Positions 1-13,458 are shown, numbered from the stretch's first letter. The stretch: 64,000 nt of DNA from Chaenocephalus aceratus (GCA_023974075.1 CM043796.1:26764353-26828352); one strand, 5' to 3'. The notes: generated from the sequence alone by a model not told the origin. Made by a program: numbers and translations.

Positions 1-1269
1 TTTTAGTTTTAGGGACATCTTTGGCGTTCTCGTTCGGATGAAGGAGTACTCCAGTAATTGAACAACGAACCTTTGTAAAGTTGGAGGACTCACAAAAGCC
101 AATGTTCAACTTAAAATATGAGATATTGTGACTTTTATCCTGAGTTTAGAAAATCTCTGTGCTTGAAAATTCAGACTGCATAAAATACTGCAACTGAACG
201 CCACACAAAGTCGAAGTGTCTACATAAATGTGGGGCAAAACCGTCTTCCCATATGTCAAGAAACCGCTGTCTGATGTCGCACACCAGTCCAAGTTGAACA
301 CGGTAAACCATTGGCCGAGAGGCAGCGTAAAGTATATTTGCCTGGAGTGAAATAATAATAACCCGTTGTGCATGTACATTGATTAATTCAAGTTATCTCT
401 GAGAAAAGTTATTTGAGAACATCTTAAACATGCCAACAAAAAAGTCGAAATATTAGGGAATATACAACTTTTTCTTAATTTTGAAAATAACTTACAGTTG
501 TAGCCAGACACACAAACAAGTAATGTATATTATGTTAATAATTTAAATCATTTTCTTTTCAAATAACACTGGTACATAAGTTTCTGTGGCAGAAAGCAAG
601 ACGTGCTTTGATTGGTCCCATTCATATGTTTACACATTATGGTTATGTATACAGTCACGGGTTGCCATAATCTAAAGAAACAAAGAACAACTACTTAAAT
701 ATGTCAAGGTCAGCCATGTTTTCACGATTGGCACCGTGCACCTGGAACTCTGGGAATCTCCTGGCAAAAGCTCCAAGAAACGCTGGATCCTACATGTCCC
801 ACAATGCAACTGTTTATTTTCATTACACCCTCCTTTCATGACCACTGCTACCAAAGTCCAGTTTCTCACACAGGCTTCACCTATTTGCCAGAAGATGACA
901 CTGACGACATCGCCATGACCTCGTCAGCTTGTTGACAGAAGTTATTAACGACAAGCTTCGTAGTCAAAATTCAAAGAAATTGTCTTTTTATAAAACTGGA
1001 TTAACCTTAAAAATACAGTAGAAAACCAAAATCACGCTGAGAGAGGGATGTCGGGAAAAAAAGCGAGGGGGGGAGAGGGGGGGTACAAGCAGTCACTACA
1101 GACAGTGATTCAGTCGTCCACATTTCATATTAACATCGTCATCATTCATCCTATTCAAACAAATAATAGACTCCGAAACGAGCGAGCAGACCTCCCAAAC
1201 CTCTCTCTCTCTCCTCTTCTTTCGGCTTTAATTTGATTAAAAAGCGAGCTGCAGGAAGGGGGGGGGGGT

Positions 1270-2010
1270 GCGATGCACATCTAATAAGTGGACCATCTGT
1301 CTGCAGCGCTGGCTGGCTCCCAGCATTGTACCCAACCAGACTGCATGGGGAATGAAGGGAGCGATGGAGGGATGAAGAGAGGGAGGAGAGGAGTGCAGAG
1401 GAAACTAAAATACAGAGCCCGAAAGGAGTGAGGAAAAGAAGCCGAGACAGCGTTTTCAATTCTGTCTGACGGCTGCTTGGTCAACAAACCTGCAGAGGAG
1501 ACGAAGAAGAATGAAGAGCGGAGGGGGGAGGAGAGGAGGGAGGAGGAGAGGAGGGTGGAAGAGAGGAGGAGAGGAGGAAAGGAAAAAGGTGAGAAAGAGG
1601 GTCCAAAGGAAGGGAGATGGAAAGTGGAGACGAAGAAGAGAAAATATGAGGAAAGTGGATCAAAATTCAATCGAGGAAGAGAAAAGGAGGAAGGAGGTGA
1701 GAGAGGGAGGAGGAAAGGAGGAGATGAGTGCAGGGTGGAGGAGACAAGAGAAAGGAGGCGAGAAGAGAAAAAGGTAGAAAAGGAGGAGTGGAGAAAAGAG
1801 AAGAGGAGAGGAGGAAAGGAAAGAAAAAGGGTAGGGGACGAGGAAGGGAGAGGTGAGGAGAAGGTAATGGAGTGCAGGATGAAAGTAGGAAGGGAGAGAT
1901 ATAGGAAGAGGACATCAAATGAGGAAATATGAGGAAGGAGGATAGTACAGGAGAACACATGAATAATCCCAAGGGAATAGGAAGTGACGAGGAGAAAAGA
2001 AAGGATAGAG
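1270..2010 (+). repeat. Polypurine tract (GGAGA-rich), plus strand
   Basis: After a G-rich start at 1259-1268, most bases to 2010 are A or G, with GAGGAG, GGAGAG and AGGAAA motifs. Long reading frames through it (such as ERRREE peptides) are artefacts. Confidence 0.9.
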
Positions 2011-2054
2011 AAGGGAGGACATGAGGAAGCGAAGAGTTTCAAACAATTTTAGCG

Positions 2055-2067
2055 TGACCTTTGACCT
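2055..2067 (-). promoter_or_regulatory. DR1 nuclear-receptor half-site pair
   Basis: TGACCTTTGACCT, the reverse complement of AGGTCAAAGGTCA: two perfect half-sites with 1-bp spacing, the element bound by RXR heterodimers, HNF4 and COUP-TF. It sits between the purine and pyrimidine tracts. Binding is inference. Confidence 0.3.
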
Positions 2068-2169
2068 TAAGGTGGTACAGTCTATTCCTTGGAGCTTTGT
2101 TTAAGGTGGACCAGAGACAGAAATTGGACACTGTCTGTGCTTCAGCATCCTACCAAGGTCACAGGATTG

Positions 2170-3323
<1,154 letters not shown>

Positions 3324-3432
3324 CGTGGAGCCACTTCCTATCGTGAGCCTTTGATTCTGGGCATTTATTTTGCGGGACTGACTTTACAAACAAGAAAGTT
3401 ATCTACAGGACTGAGGAGCTGAGAGTGGGCAG

Positions 3433-3451
3433 CCACACACACGCACGCACG

Positions 3452-3483
<32 letters not shown>
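3433..3483 (+). repeat. (CA)n with CACG variants
   Basis: CACACACACGCACGCACGCA followed by CA units. Confidence 0.9.
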
Positions 3484-4392
3484 TTATAGCAGAGAAACAT
3501 ATAAGTGCAAATAGCACTTGTATATTATGATGTTTCATCTGCACATATAACTTTTCAAAAATATGTAATAGCCATACAAATTGCAAGGAATCAACTGGGG
3601 AAGGTTCGTGGTGACTAGTCAAATTATGTGTACCCTATATCACCAGTGTTGCTTCCCTCGGGGACACATAACGCTTCGACACTCAGTCCTTATATCTCAG
3701 CCAGCTGGGGATCAAATCGCATCCCTCTCACTCTCAACCGGTTCCTGTTTCCTCTTGTAGAGAGAATAGGACTTTTTGGGCTGTTTACTTGTGAAACCTG
3801 TATTTTGTTTCATTACTACACCACAACAATTGTGGGGTGGGCATGATGAGACTTAAAACTGTAATGTAATGTACAAATCATTGGTAGAATATTAATTTAC
3901 ACAAATAAGGAACTACAACATTTCAAACCCTAACCCTAAAAGATCGGGTCGCGCATCTGCTCGAGCGAAAAAGGACAACGTGCCACAGCTAAATTTACAA
4001 ACATGGATTTTAGGCGTGTGTCGAGACCCTAACCTCTGGTCAGATTACAGGATTGCACAAATGTTTGAGTCCCATTGAAAATGAATGGGGTGCCCTGTGG
4101 ACTGCTGGTGTCTGTGAATCCTCCACACTCTGTCTGTAGCGCCTCGCAAATGACAAATGTGTGGAAAATCCTTATTAACACCGAGTGTGGTTTTAAATGT
4201 GAGATTATATCTACAGATTTCCCTAAATCCCTAACCCAAATGATTGACTGTAGCATAAGTATAGATTGATGAATTGACAGACAGACAGAAAAAAAAACAA
4301 GATGTGTAATCAGGATAAAAACCTGACGTGTCCTTAATTCTGAAGGAGAAAATCAGACGCTAATTTTCCCCAAAAAAACAAACTGAGACACA

Positions 4393-4394
<2 letters not shown>

Positions 4395-4424
<30 letters not shown>

Positions 4425-4523
4425 TTCTCGCAAACACACACACATTCTCGCAAACACACACAGTACCGAAAATGTTTGGAGAGGGTGTGTAAGTGTGTCT
4501 GTGATGTGAGTGTCGGAAGAACT

Positions 4524-4584
<61 letters not shown>

Positions 4585-4630
4585 TGGCATCCATCAGAAC
4601 CACAGCTTGCCGAAAAAACAGTAAGCACAG

Positions 4631-4693
<63 letters not shown>
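4395..4693 (+). repeat. Compound microsatellites: CA, GT and GA arrays
   Basis: (CA)15 at 4395-4424, two copies of a 20-bp ATTCTCGCAAACACACACAC motif, (GT)29 at 4525-4583 and (AG)30 at 4634-4693. The CA and GT arrays are complementary and about 100 bp apart. Confidence 0.95.
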
Positions 4694-4701
<8 letters not shown>

Positions 4702-5533
4702 CGCTGCTGCACGCTAATTATGTATGCATGATTTAATCTGCAACTCAATAATATGCAAATATATTCATATGTTAGTTTCTTAATTAAAAATGCAAAGCAG
4801 CCCTTATGGTGATTTTTCTGTGATTTTCTTTTCAGCCTAACAAACGGAACATTTTGAGAAATTCAACAAATTGGAGGAAAGCGTTGCCGTGGGGAAACAA
4901 ATAAAAACTTCCTATCCGAGCTTCCTGTCGATCGGGTATAAAGGAGTAACTTGTTGAATGAAGGCATACTTTGTAATACCACCTTAAGGATATTTGAAAG
5001 ACAATCCTGCTTTGGTGACGTTTAGGAAGTTAGCTTTAAGGCTAGGGAAGTCATTTGGGAGTTAGCTTAACGGCGAGTTTCTAAATAGCGTTCACAAAAG
5101 CCCAACAAACATTGATTCAAGCCAAATTCTAGTCAAGATAACTAAATGTTGATGGAATGGACAAAGTGCTATATTGACAAATTATTATTATTATTATTCA
5201 TTGTAATCAAACATGGTTGAGGTCTATAATAGTGACTTCTCCCTCATGCTATGCTAGCACTAGCACGTTTCTTGGTGGAGACACTTTTCTTTTTTTTTAA
5301 ACTCTGGGCACCAACTTTACTAGGGTTTGGGAACATTGCCTTACACATTTGGTTCAGAAACACTGTTGATTGTTTTGACTTTTAACACTTATATTGAAGC
5401 ATAGTGTCATTACATGTGTCACAAGACTTTAGACCTCACTCAATACAGAGTTTGCATGTTCCAACTTGTTTGGACATTGACAACTGCAGAGATAGGACGC
5501 AGCTCAATCGATGGATCAATTGATTATCAGACA

Positions 5534-5564
<31 letters not shown>

Positions 5565-5644
5565 GACAAAAAATGGAAAATGAACTTTGTCACAACCTAA
5601 TCCTACAAGGGTAAGAGTTAGAGGAAATGTATGCTAGTTAGCTA

Positions 5645-5912
5645 CACTGAACAAAAATATAAATGCAACACTTTTGTTTTTGCTCCCATTTTTCATGAGA
5701 TGAACTCAAAGATCTAAAACATTTTCTATATACACAAAATAACCATTTCTCTCAAATATTGTTCACAAATCTGAAAAGATCTGTGATAGTGATAGTAATC
5801 CATCCCACCTCACAGGTGTGGCATATCAAGATGCTGATTAGACAGCATGATCATTGCACAGGTGGGCCTTAGGCTGGCCACAATAAAAGGCCACTCTAAA
5901 ATGTTCAGTTTT
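5645..5912 (+). repeat. Left terminal inverted repeat of the Tc1-like element
   Basis: 268 bp. It matches the reverse complement of 6979-7263 at most positions. After GTGATAGTGA the left copy has only three bases where the right copy has a 20-bp segment containing CTTCTCCTTTGCC, so it is 17 bp shorter. It includes ATAAAAGG about 40 bp before the transposase start, a possible TATA-like element. Confidence 0.85.
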
Positions 5913-5925
5913 ATCACACAGCACA

Positions 5926-6939
5926 ATGCCACAGATGTCGCAAGTTTTGAGGGAGCGTGCAATTAACATGCTGACAGCAGGAATGTCCACCAGAGCTGTT
6001 GCCCGTGAATTGAATGTTCATTTCTCTACCATAAGCCGCCTCCAAAGGCGTTTCAGAGAATTTGGCAGTACATCCAACCGGCCTCACAACCGCAGACCAC
6101 GTGTAACCACACCAGCCCAGGACCTCCACATCCAGCATGTTCACCTCCAAGATCGTCTGAGACCAGCCACTCGGACAGCTGCTGCAACAATCGGTTTGCA
6201 TAACCAAAGAATTTCTGCACAAACTGTCAGAAACCGTCTCAGGGAAGCTCATCTGCATGCTCGTTGTCCTCATCGGGGTCTCGACCTGACTCCGGTTCGT
6301 CGTCGTAACCGACTTGAGTGGGCAAATGCTCACATTCGATGGCGTCTGGCACGTTGGAGAGGTGTTCTCTTCCCGGATGAATCCCGGTTTTCACTGTTCA
6401 GCGCAGATGGCAGACAGCGTGTGTGGCGTCGTGTGGGTGAGCGGTTTTCTGATGTCAATGTTGTGAATCGAGTGGCCCATGGTGGTGGTGGGGTTATGGT
6501 ATGGGCAGGCGTATGTTATGGACGACGAACACAGGTGCATTTTATTGATGGCATTGTGAATGCACAGAGATACCGTGACGAGATCCTGAGGCCCATTGTT
6601 GTGCCATTCATCCACGACCATCACCTCATGTTGCAGCATGATAATGCACGTCCCCATGTTGCAAGGATCTGTACACAATTCCTGGAGGCTGAAAACATCC
6701 CAGTTCTTGCATGGCCAGCATACTCACCGGACATGTCACCCATTGAGCATGTTTGGGATGCTCTTGATCGGCGTATACGACAGAATGTTCCAGTTCCTGC
6801 CAATATCCAGCAACTTGGCACAGCCATTGAAGCGGAGTGGACCAACATTCCACAGGCCACAATCAACAACCTGATCAACTCTATGCGAAGGAGATGTGTT
6901 GCACTGCGTGAGGCAAATGGTGGTCACACCAGATACTGA
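5926..6939 (+). CDS. Tc1-like DD34E transposase, full-length ORF
   Basis: 337 codons, no stop or frameshift. It catalyses cut-and-paste transposition into TA sites, acting in the nucleus on its own terminal inverted repeats. N-terminal half: two helix-turn-helix DNA-binding modules (about 1-50 and 66-118) joined by a basic RRPR linker at 56-59. C-terminal half: DDE domain with D151 (in FPDESRF), D239 (in LQHDNARPH) and E274 (in SPIEHVWD), 34 residues between the last two. The glycine-rich box HGGGGVMVWAG is at 185-195. Length is normal for the family. The start was chosen at MPQMSQVLRE just inside the left inverted repeat. Oddity: the residue before D151 is Pro, where I recall Thr as usual, and a few other sites also look atypical, so activity is doubtful despite the intact frame. 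Confidence 0.93.
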   Translation: MPQMSQVLRERAINMLTAGMSTRAVARELNVHFSTISRLQRRFREFGSTSNRPHNRRPRVTTPAQDLHIQHVHLQDRLRPATRTAAATIGLHNQRISAQTVRNRLREAHLHARCPHRGLDLTPVRRRNRLEWANAHIRWRLARWRGVLFPDESRFSLFSADGRQRVWRRVGERFSDVNVVNRVAHGGGGVMVWAGVCYGRRTQVHFIDGIVNAQRYRDEILRPIVVPFIHDHHLMLQHDNARPHVARICTQFLEAENIPVLAWPAYSPDMSPIEHVWDALDRRIRQNVPVPANIQQLGTAIEAEWTNIPQATINNLINSMRRRCVALREANGGHTRY

Positions 6940-6978
6940 CTGGTTTTCGGACCCCCCCAAGACCCCCCCCAATAAAGC

Positions 6979-7263
6979 AAAACTGCACGTTTCAGAGTGG
7001 CCTTTTATTATGGCCAGCCTAAGGCACACCTGTGCAATAATCATGCTGTCTAATCAGCATCTTGATATGCCACACCTGTGAGGTGGGATGGATTATCTCG
7101 GCAAAGGAGAAGTGCTCACTATCACAGATTCTTTCAGATTTGTGAACAATATTTGAGAGAAATGGTTATTTTGTGTTTATAGAAAATGTTTTAGATCTTT
7201 GAGATCATCTCATGAAAAATGGGAGCAAAAACAAAAGTGTTGCGTTTATATTTTTGTTCAGTG
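6979..7263 (-). repeat. Right terminal inverted repeat of the Tc1-like element
   Basis: 285 bp, read inward from the right end. It keeps the segment missing from the left repeat, so the right end probably represents the ancestral form. Confidence 0.85.
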
Positions 7264-7404
7264 TAGATTAACTTGTATCAATAGTATGGAAACAGAGTAA
7301 CTTTCACACACTCCCTGCACACTCTGCTGCCTCTACTGTGGTGAACGGTTCATTCCAACAGCGCTCGGAGTTTAAGTACGGTCGAGTTTGTGATTGACTG
7401 TTTA

Positions 7405-7682
7405 CATTACATTACATTGCATTTAGCTGACGCTTTTATCCAAAGCGACTTACAATAAGTACATTCGACCAGGAAGACACAACCTTGAAGAAAACAGAAT
7501 CATAAAGTACATCAGGTTTCATAGAGCCAAGCATTTCAAGTGCTACTCAACTGGCTTTAGATAAGCCAGTCCTTTATTAGTATATAAGTGCTTTGTTAAT
7601 AGTTCCATCGCTCGAAGTGGAGTCGAAAGAGATGAGTTTTCAGTCTGCGCCGGAAGGTGTGTAAGCTTTTTGCCGTCCGAAC
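7405..7682 (-). mobile_element. L2-like LINE 3' end, copy 1
   Basis: Read on the minus strand it contains CTTTGGATAAAAGCGTCAGC, the signature of the 3' region of a teleost L2-like LINE, and ends in TAATG repeats. It matches 61073-61345 almost base for base, including the segment around GAAGTGGAGTCGAAAGAGAT. Similarity stops near 7682. This copy is 5'-truncated, as is usual for LINEs. Confidence 0.75.
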
Positions 7683-7900
7683 GCACACTACACTTTCCAG
7701 ATCACAGAGTCAGGATCAGCTCAGTGGACTCATCGAGGAGGCGTGCAGCGGTCACCAGGAGAACTTGACTTCAGCTGCTTGTTCCTGAGCGCCTGCTGAG
7801 CTTCAGTCAGAGCGACCTGCTGCTGAGAAACGGCTCGCTCAGCGCTTTGACTTCAGGTGTACTTTACACAGAGCGTGCTCAGAATGACAACAACGAGTAA
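7683..7900 (+). other. Unassigned GC-richer segment next to the L2-like tail
   Basis: Sequence such as CAGGATCAGCTCAGTGGACT and GAGCGACCTGCTGCTGAGAA looks compositionally like coding DNA, but every frame is soon closed by stops. It could be a relic of the LINE body, a retrocopy fragment or chance. I do not recognise it. Confidence 0.3.
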
Positions 7901-8878
7901 AGATGAGGCTGGTCCACACCGGCAGGATGTGTGTGTTTTATGTGCATGTGTGTGACATGTAGATGGCTTAGTCTTTGTTACAGCTGAAACTGTTCATTAG
8001 AACAAGGTTTGAATTGTTCTTTGTTTTGTTTTTTAAACTTCTTTCTCAAGTTCAAATGTACTAATTAACTTTGTTCTTTTACTCAACATTTTAGATTTTT
8101 TTTTATAATGTTTCACAAATATTGCACTAAGTACTTTTTTCTCTTCCATCGTGTTTTTCTTCAGGAAGTTCTGAAAGTTATTTTCATGGACTTTTTGATT
8201 CTGGTTTGATGTTTGAGTTTTTTTTCTTAATACAAATGTTATTCCATATTTAGAGTATATGCTTACAGAAACACCTCCAAACTATGCATCAGAAAAGGAT
8301 CAATTTAGAAAGTTTTAAAGTAGTTGTTTTTGCTTAAATACTCATAATAAATTCAGCAACTTCGCTGATAAATATCTGTCACATTTTGTTTTTCCTGTCA
8401 TATCGAATTCATATTTCCTTGTGAGAAAACTGTGTTGACAGCTTGTCAAGTTAAAATCACACAGCATCTTAGCCGTCAGCGAGCAGCGCTATTCAAACAC
8501 TACTTGGTGTAGCATTTAAAGACTAACTGACATCTGACACTTAAAATGAAACTCAAATTAAGTAAATCATGAAGAAAATATGGCTGCTTTAAAAAGTATA
8601 AATATGGCAGTTCTCTCTGTCATGGTGTTGAGCCTCTTTGAACATCTCAAGAATAATGTATTCATGTCAATACCTAGTGATCCTAGTCAGCTATAACAGT
8701 TTATTCTCAGATCAATGAATATTAAAAGTTATTTTACTCCGTAAGTGAAACTACAGCGGGGAAAAAGACCTAAGCATAATTGTGTCTGACATTTTTTGAA
8801 GCCGAGGAGGACAACTAAGAAATATTAAACACTCTATCATCAACTCAAATTAGTTGTGTCACCACAAATGAAGGCTGA

Positions 8879-8881
<3 letters not shown>

Positions 8882-8940
<59 letters not shown>

Positions 8941-9068
8941 GGAGCAAATCAGAGAGCCTGTTACTGCAGCCAAATGTTTGGGCTCAGGAATGCACCAGGG
9001 AACTTTCACATCTGCAGCAAGCATTTGTGTGTGTGCGTGTGTGTGCGCGTGCGTGTGTGTGTGTGTGA
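8882..9068 (+). repeat. (GT)29 and impure GT/GC arrays
   Basis: Pure GT at 8882-8939 and an interrupted TGTGTGCGCGTGCGTG array at 9025-9068 ending in a short GA run. Confidence 0.95.
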
Positions 9069-9479
9069 GAGAGAGAAAGGTCTTTGTAGAAGCCAAATGT
9101 CCTCACAAGGACAGAAAGGCAACAGGCTGAGGTTATTTCATTGACAAGAAGCCTTGGAAGATATGAGGAGGTTGTGGAAGTGGAAGAAAATCCACTTCCG
9201 AAGCAAAGGCTAGAGGTTTGTTTTCATAACTAACTGTCCAACAAGTGCCAAGGATGTGTCCAGACCATTACCTTAGACAGGCCATTAGTGGTGAGGAATG
9301 TTGCTATCATTTATCAAGATGTGTGCCTGCCCAGCTTTGACAGCTATCAGTGTAAACAGTAACCGATAATCTATCTTGGGAGCAGGACAGAATACTATTA
9401 ATTAGGTCTGATAGCAACTACCGTACACTTGTGGGAGATGAGCTTGTCCACGCTTTATATCTCATCTTAATGCTTTATA

Positions 9480-9565
9480 TCCCAATAATGCTCTTAATGG
9501 TTCTCACTTTTGTAAATCACTTTGAATTGCCTTGTGTTGTATATAAATAAACTTGCCTGCATTAT
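9480..9565 (+). mobile_element. LINE 3' tail with ATAAATAAACTTGCC ending
   Basis: Contains CACTTTGAATTGCCTTGTG followed by TATATAAATAAACTTGCCTG. The same ending occurs at 39670-39735. It is the truncated 3' tail of a teleost non-LTR retrotransposon, probably CR1/L2 clade. Confidence 0.6.
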
Positions 9566-11691
9566 ATTTCCATTTGAAATATTTCACATTAACTGTCGCC
9601 TCCTTATTCAATTAGTAGGTTTCCCATCTGACACAAAATGGCGGCTTAATGCACCGTGTGGGACATGTAGGGGCCGGGAGCCAAGCAAATAGGATAGATT
9701 ATCGACACACACATGCACACACACATCTGCTACAAAACTAGAATTTCGTAAACAGTCTGAAATTGTTAAACGCATTTTGAATGAGTTACTGCTTTATCTC
9801 AGAACTCCTCAGAGTGCATTATTACTCCTATGAGCAAGTTTGACAAATCATCACCTGTCAGTGTGTAACATGAAGCATTAGTACTGTTGCTATGGTGACC
9901 CGCAGTTTATTATACCTGTAGCACTGATTGAGAATAAAGTGTTGCTACCAGGAGATAATACACATTAGCATCATGATGGGCATCTGCACCTGTACATATA
10001 TCTATTCAAGTAAAGGCCAATAATTATACTGTGCCCACAATCCATACTTTTAGTATTTTAACAACAACTTTCACCCCTCCCTCACTTTAGTCTCTTTCTC
10101 ATTTCATCTGCTGCCAAGGCCCGGTGCAACACTGCTAATCTGAGCAGCATGCTAACACACACACACACACACACAGGCTTTTTTTGTCTTTTTCAAAAGC
10201 CTTTACATATTTTATTTCAAACAAAAGAAAATACTTTTTTCCCCCCTAACCCACACACTATGTAAACATTCACAAAATATGGATTGTCAAAAAATGACTC
10301 AACCAAAAGTATCCATCAGCAGGTTATATCATCAATAACCAATAAGGCTGAGTGTGTGCTGGTCCTGTCTGTGGTACCTGGGCCCACCTGAAGGGGCCAG
10401 TGTGGCTCACCGAACCTCCTTCCAGACCCCCCGCCCCCCACCCTCGGCCCACCAGAGACCTCCACTGTGCCTCCTGCAAGACCTGGCTTAATTTAATTAA
10501 CGCTGTCGACTTTAAACAAAACCACATCTGAGCCGAGGACAGAGAGGAGGGGGGGGGGGGGGAGATGGAGGAAATATCCGGAGATGGGAGAGATCAGATC
10601 GCCCCGGTCACATCGCTGACAGGACTTCATCGGGTCAGGGTCTGAAAACACTTTTTGGGGGTCTGCTTTAACTAAACTTTGAATGACTGTTGGCTAAGTA
10701 CCTCTGCTGCTGGTAGGACGTCTCGGTTTGAAGTTACTTAATGATGTGTTCGGGTAAAAAAGAGATTGTATTGCATTGTATAATTTCTGAATAGTCTTTG
10801 GTATGGCAAGTTGATAATTGACACTTTAAAACATTGCTTTTCCTGTGTTAATATCATCAATGCAGGATTTACGTCAAAGGAAGTGTTGAATAGAGATTGT
10901 TGTACATGTTGTGCTTTGTTTCAGAATGTTTTGCAAAGTAACTAAAGGTGCGTGTGAACTTGAAATTCTGAATGTGTTAAAGAAAATAAATGATAACATT
11001 ATCGATTGAATATCTTACAATTGAGACACTTCTACAATCCACGTTTCTATAGAAATGAAGTCACCTAATCACCCCGTACCATTGACCCATATCATGCTTA
11101 AGCTTTCTCTTATTAGAAATAAAGGAAATGCAGAATTAAGAGCTTGAATATATTAAATTAATCACAACTTTTTTTGGGGGGAAATATATTATTGATTTAG
11201 TGAAAGAGTGAAAACACCAGAATTTGAAATTGAATAGGATATATGTACTTTGAATAAAGCATCACCAGTGGGTTATTAAATCTGATGCATTTCCAATTCA
11301 AAATACATTTAAATATGTAACACAAGAGCATTTAGTCATTTTTACATCATAACAAATCCCCTCAATTTGATGATATCCATTAAAAATGTAAAATGTATGA
11401 TGATCAAAGCAATCTGCGCAGGTTCCACTTAGCTGGAAAATATGAATTAAAACTTCATCAACTATCTTAAGTGTGTATATGGAATATTTCATTTGTTATC
11501 ATCTCCACAAAAGCTTCCTGGGTGAAATCTGGCAGCGCTGGCAGCGTAAAAAAGGAAAGAAAATAAGCATCTATGGAATACAAATTACCATTAAAGACAC
11601 TAATGCTGACTTATATATCATTTTATTTCCATTTGCTCTAATAGCTGCCTTTTCCTGGTTTCATTAGATCCGTGTCTGGAGATAATCTTGA

Positions 11692-11695
<4 letters not shown>

Positions 11696-11763
<68 letters not shown>

Positions 11764-11780
11764 TGTGTGTGTGTGTGTGT
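11696..11780 (+). repeat. (GT)n microsatellite
   Basis: About 42 GT units with one GG interruption near 11760. Confidence 0.97.
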
Positions 11781-12645
11781 TGTTTATTCAGTCAGCATTA
11801 GCAAAGCTCTGAAGACTAGCTGGAGACTCAGCCCGAACAACAAATTAACCAAAACAATCATATCTAAAGATAAAACGCTGTTATCCTCCCAACACCACAA
11901 AGAAAACAGGAGCGAGACGGCACTCTGCAACCTGCTAATGTTACAACCGATGCCTAATTTCCTTTTGATTACAAAGACATCCCACGCTCTCCTCTCAAGT
12001 GACGTTTAATTGTTTCTCAAAGTAAATCATCAAGTCAGCAAAGTAAATTTGACAAACAACGATAACAAAGTTGCAGCGCGGGGAGACAGTAAGGAAGGGG
12101 AGGGGGGAAAAAAGAATTAATTAAAAAGAAAAAGACCCACCGTGTGCAGTCGATCTGACGTGAAAGAAACAGACAGGACTTTTTGCCTTAAATGAAGTGT
12201 TCACCAGCGAGAAATAAAGGTTAAACATGTGGAAAAATCACTTAAATATAAATAAAGTGGACATGTAATGCACATAAATACATCATGCACATGTTAACCC
12301 TTCAAATCTAGCCCAGAGATCCAATTAAGTCATCAGAAAGAGCAAGTGAGACAATGAAACGTATTGGAGATTATGTACGCTGTCAAATACCACTGAAAAC
12401 AAGCTTAAAATTACACTTAAACATCTCTGAATCAAGCAGGTAAAGTGTGCATTGACTAAGAAAGTTAGTCTCTTAAACAGCCAGCAAAAACATGTCCCAA
12501 AATAAAGATCCACTAACTGCCGAAAAACTCACATTTTAAAGTCAAATTAAGATATATTTTATAACTGAATACGGTGTGCTTATCCTCACGTTTAGTTGTT
12601 GCTGCCCCTAGTGGCCATACACATATATTGCAGCTTTACCACAAC

Positions 12646-13024
12646 TTAAAGGTGGGGTATGTAATTTATTTCAGAAACACTTGTTGTTATATTCCATGGA
12701 ATGCTCTTAACATCCCGATAGCAATGAATATATTAAATGCTTAGACAATAAATCCATAAAAACACGTCATCTGTGGAAGCCGTGGCGCTGTAAAAAGCAC
12801 GACCAATCATCTGCTTCGGCCCGGCTAAATAACTGGATGGCCTACCTGCCTGTCAGCCTTCCATCTGGGCACAAATTTATCTCGTGCCCTCATTGGTCAT
12901 GTGCGCGTTCGTGTGTGTTGGGGGAGGGGCTCTGTGAGGAAGTGGCAGATTTTTTCTGGTTGTGTATTTTCAAATTCTCGCGCACTCGAGCTGGTTTCTC
13001 CACAATTACCTACCCCACCTTTAA
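12646..13024. mobile_element. TTAA-flanked MITE with GGTGGGGTA termini
   Basis: Starts TTAAAGGTGGGGTATGTAAT and ends AATTACCTACCCCACCTTTAA, so the ends are inverted copies and TTAA is present at both borders. 379 bp, no transposase. TTAA duplication is typical of piggyBac-mobilised elements; the superfamily assignment is inference. Confidence 0.75.
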
Positions 13025-13405
13025 GTGTCACTAACACCTAATGTACGCGTAAACAGATGTTGCTTTTTAAAATATACACAGGTGTTTCCAAGCATTTTAG
13101 CCTTAAGTCTTAACCCCTTATTCTATTGAAGTCACCGAAAACGTTTTTACATTTTTAACTGGAATTCATATTTTCAGGAAATCCATTTTTATCATTAAGT
13201 GGAGACAGGATTTTTGACTTGAGACGTCAACGTTTTCGTTGTGAAGCAGGACAGAGAAGTAGTGCTGCTTGTTATATTAGTAACATGACTTTTAACATGT
13301 CTATATATGGATAACAAAGACTCACTATATTGAGAAGCATCACAATGGTCTACAGAGGTTTATGTCCTACACCCACCACCGCCATGGGGCTGGTTTTCTA
13401 TAACG

Positions 13406-13406
<1 letters not shown>

Positions 13407-13457
<51 letters not shown>
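13407..13457 (+). repeat. (TG)25 microsatellite
   Basis: Uninterrupted TG units. Confidence 0.97.

Positions 13458-13458
<1 letters not shown>

Larger units (their letters stand above)
5645..7263 (+). mobile_element. Tc1-like transposon, complete, antisense to tcf4
   Basis: 1619-bp element flanked by TA dinucleotides (5643-5644 and 7264-7265), the Tc1/mariner target duplication. Both ends start CACTGAACAAAAATATAAA when read inward. The terminal inverted repeats are long (268 and 285 bp) and nearly identical apart from one length difference. A single uninterrupted transposase frame and an AATAAA at 6971-6976 lie between them. The family is common in teleosts and has been reported in lampreys; the high similarity between ends suggests a fairly young insertion. 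It sits in the intron downstream of exon C. Confidence 0.95.

Noticed and set aside
1281..2042. 253-codon minus-strand Ser/Leu/Pro-rich frame
   Set aside because: Lies in the polypurine tract; composition alone explains the open frame.
3925..3945. Telomere-like CCCTAACCCTAA
   Set aside because: Only about two units; not a telomeric tract.
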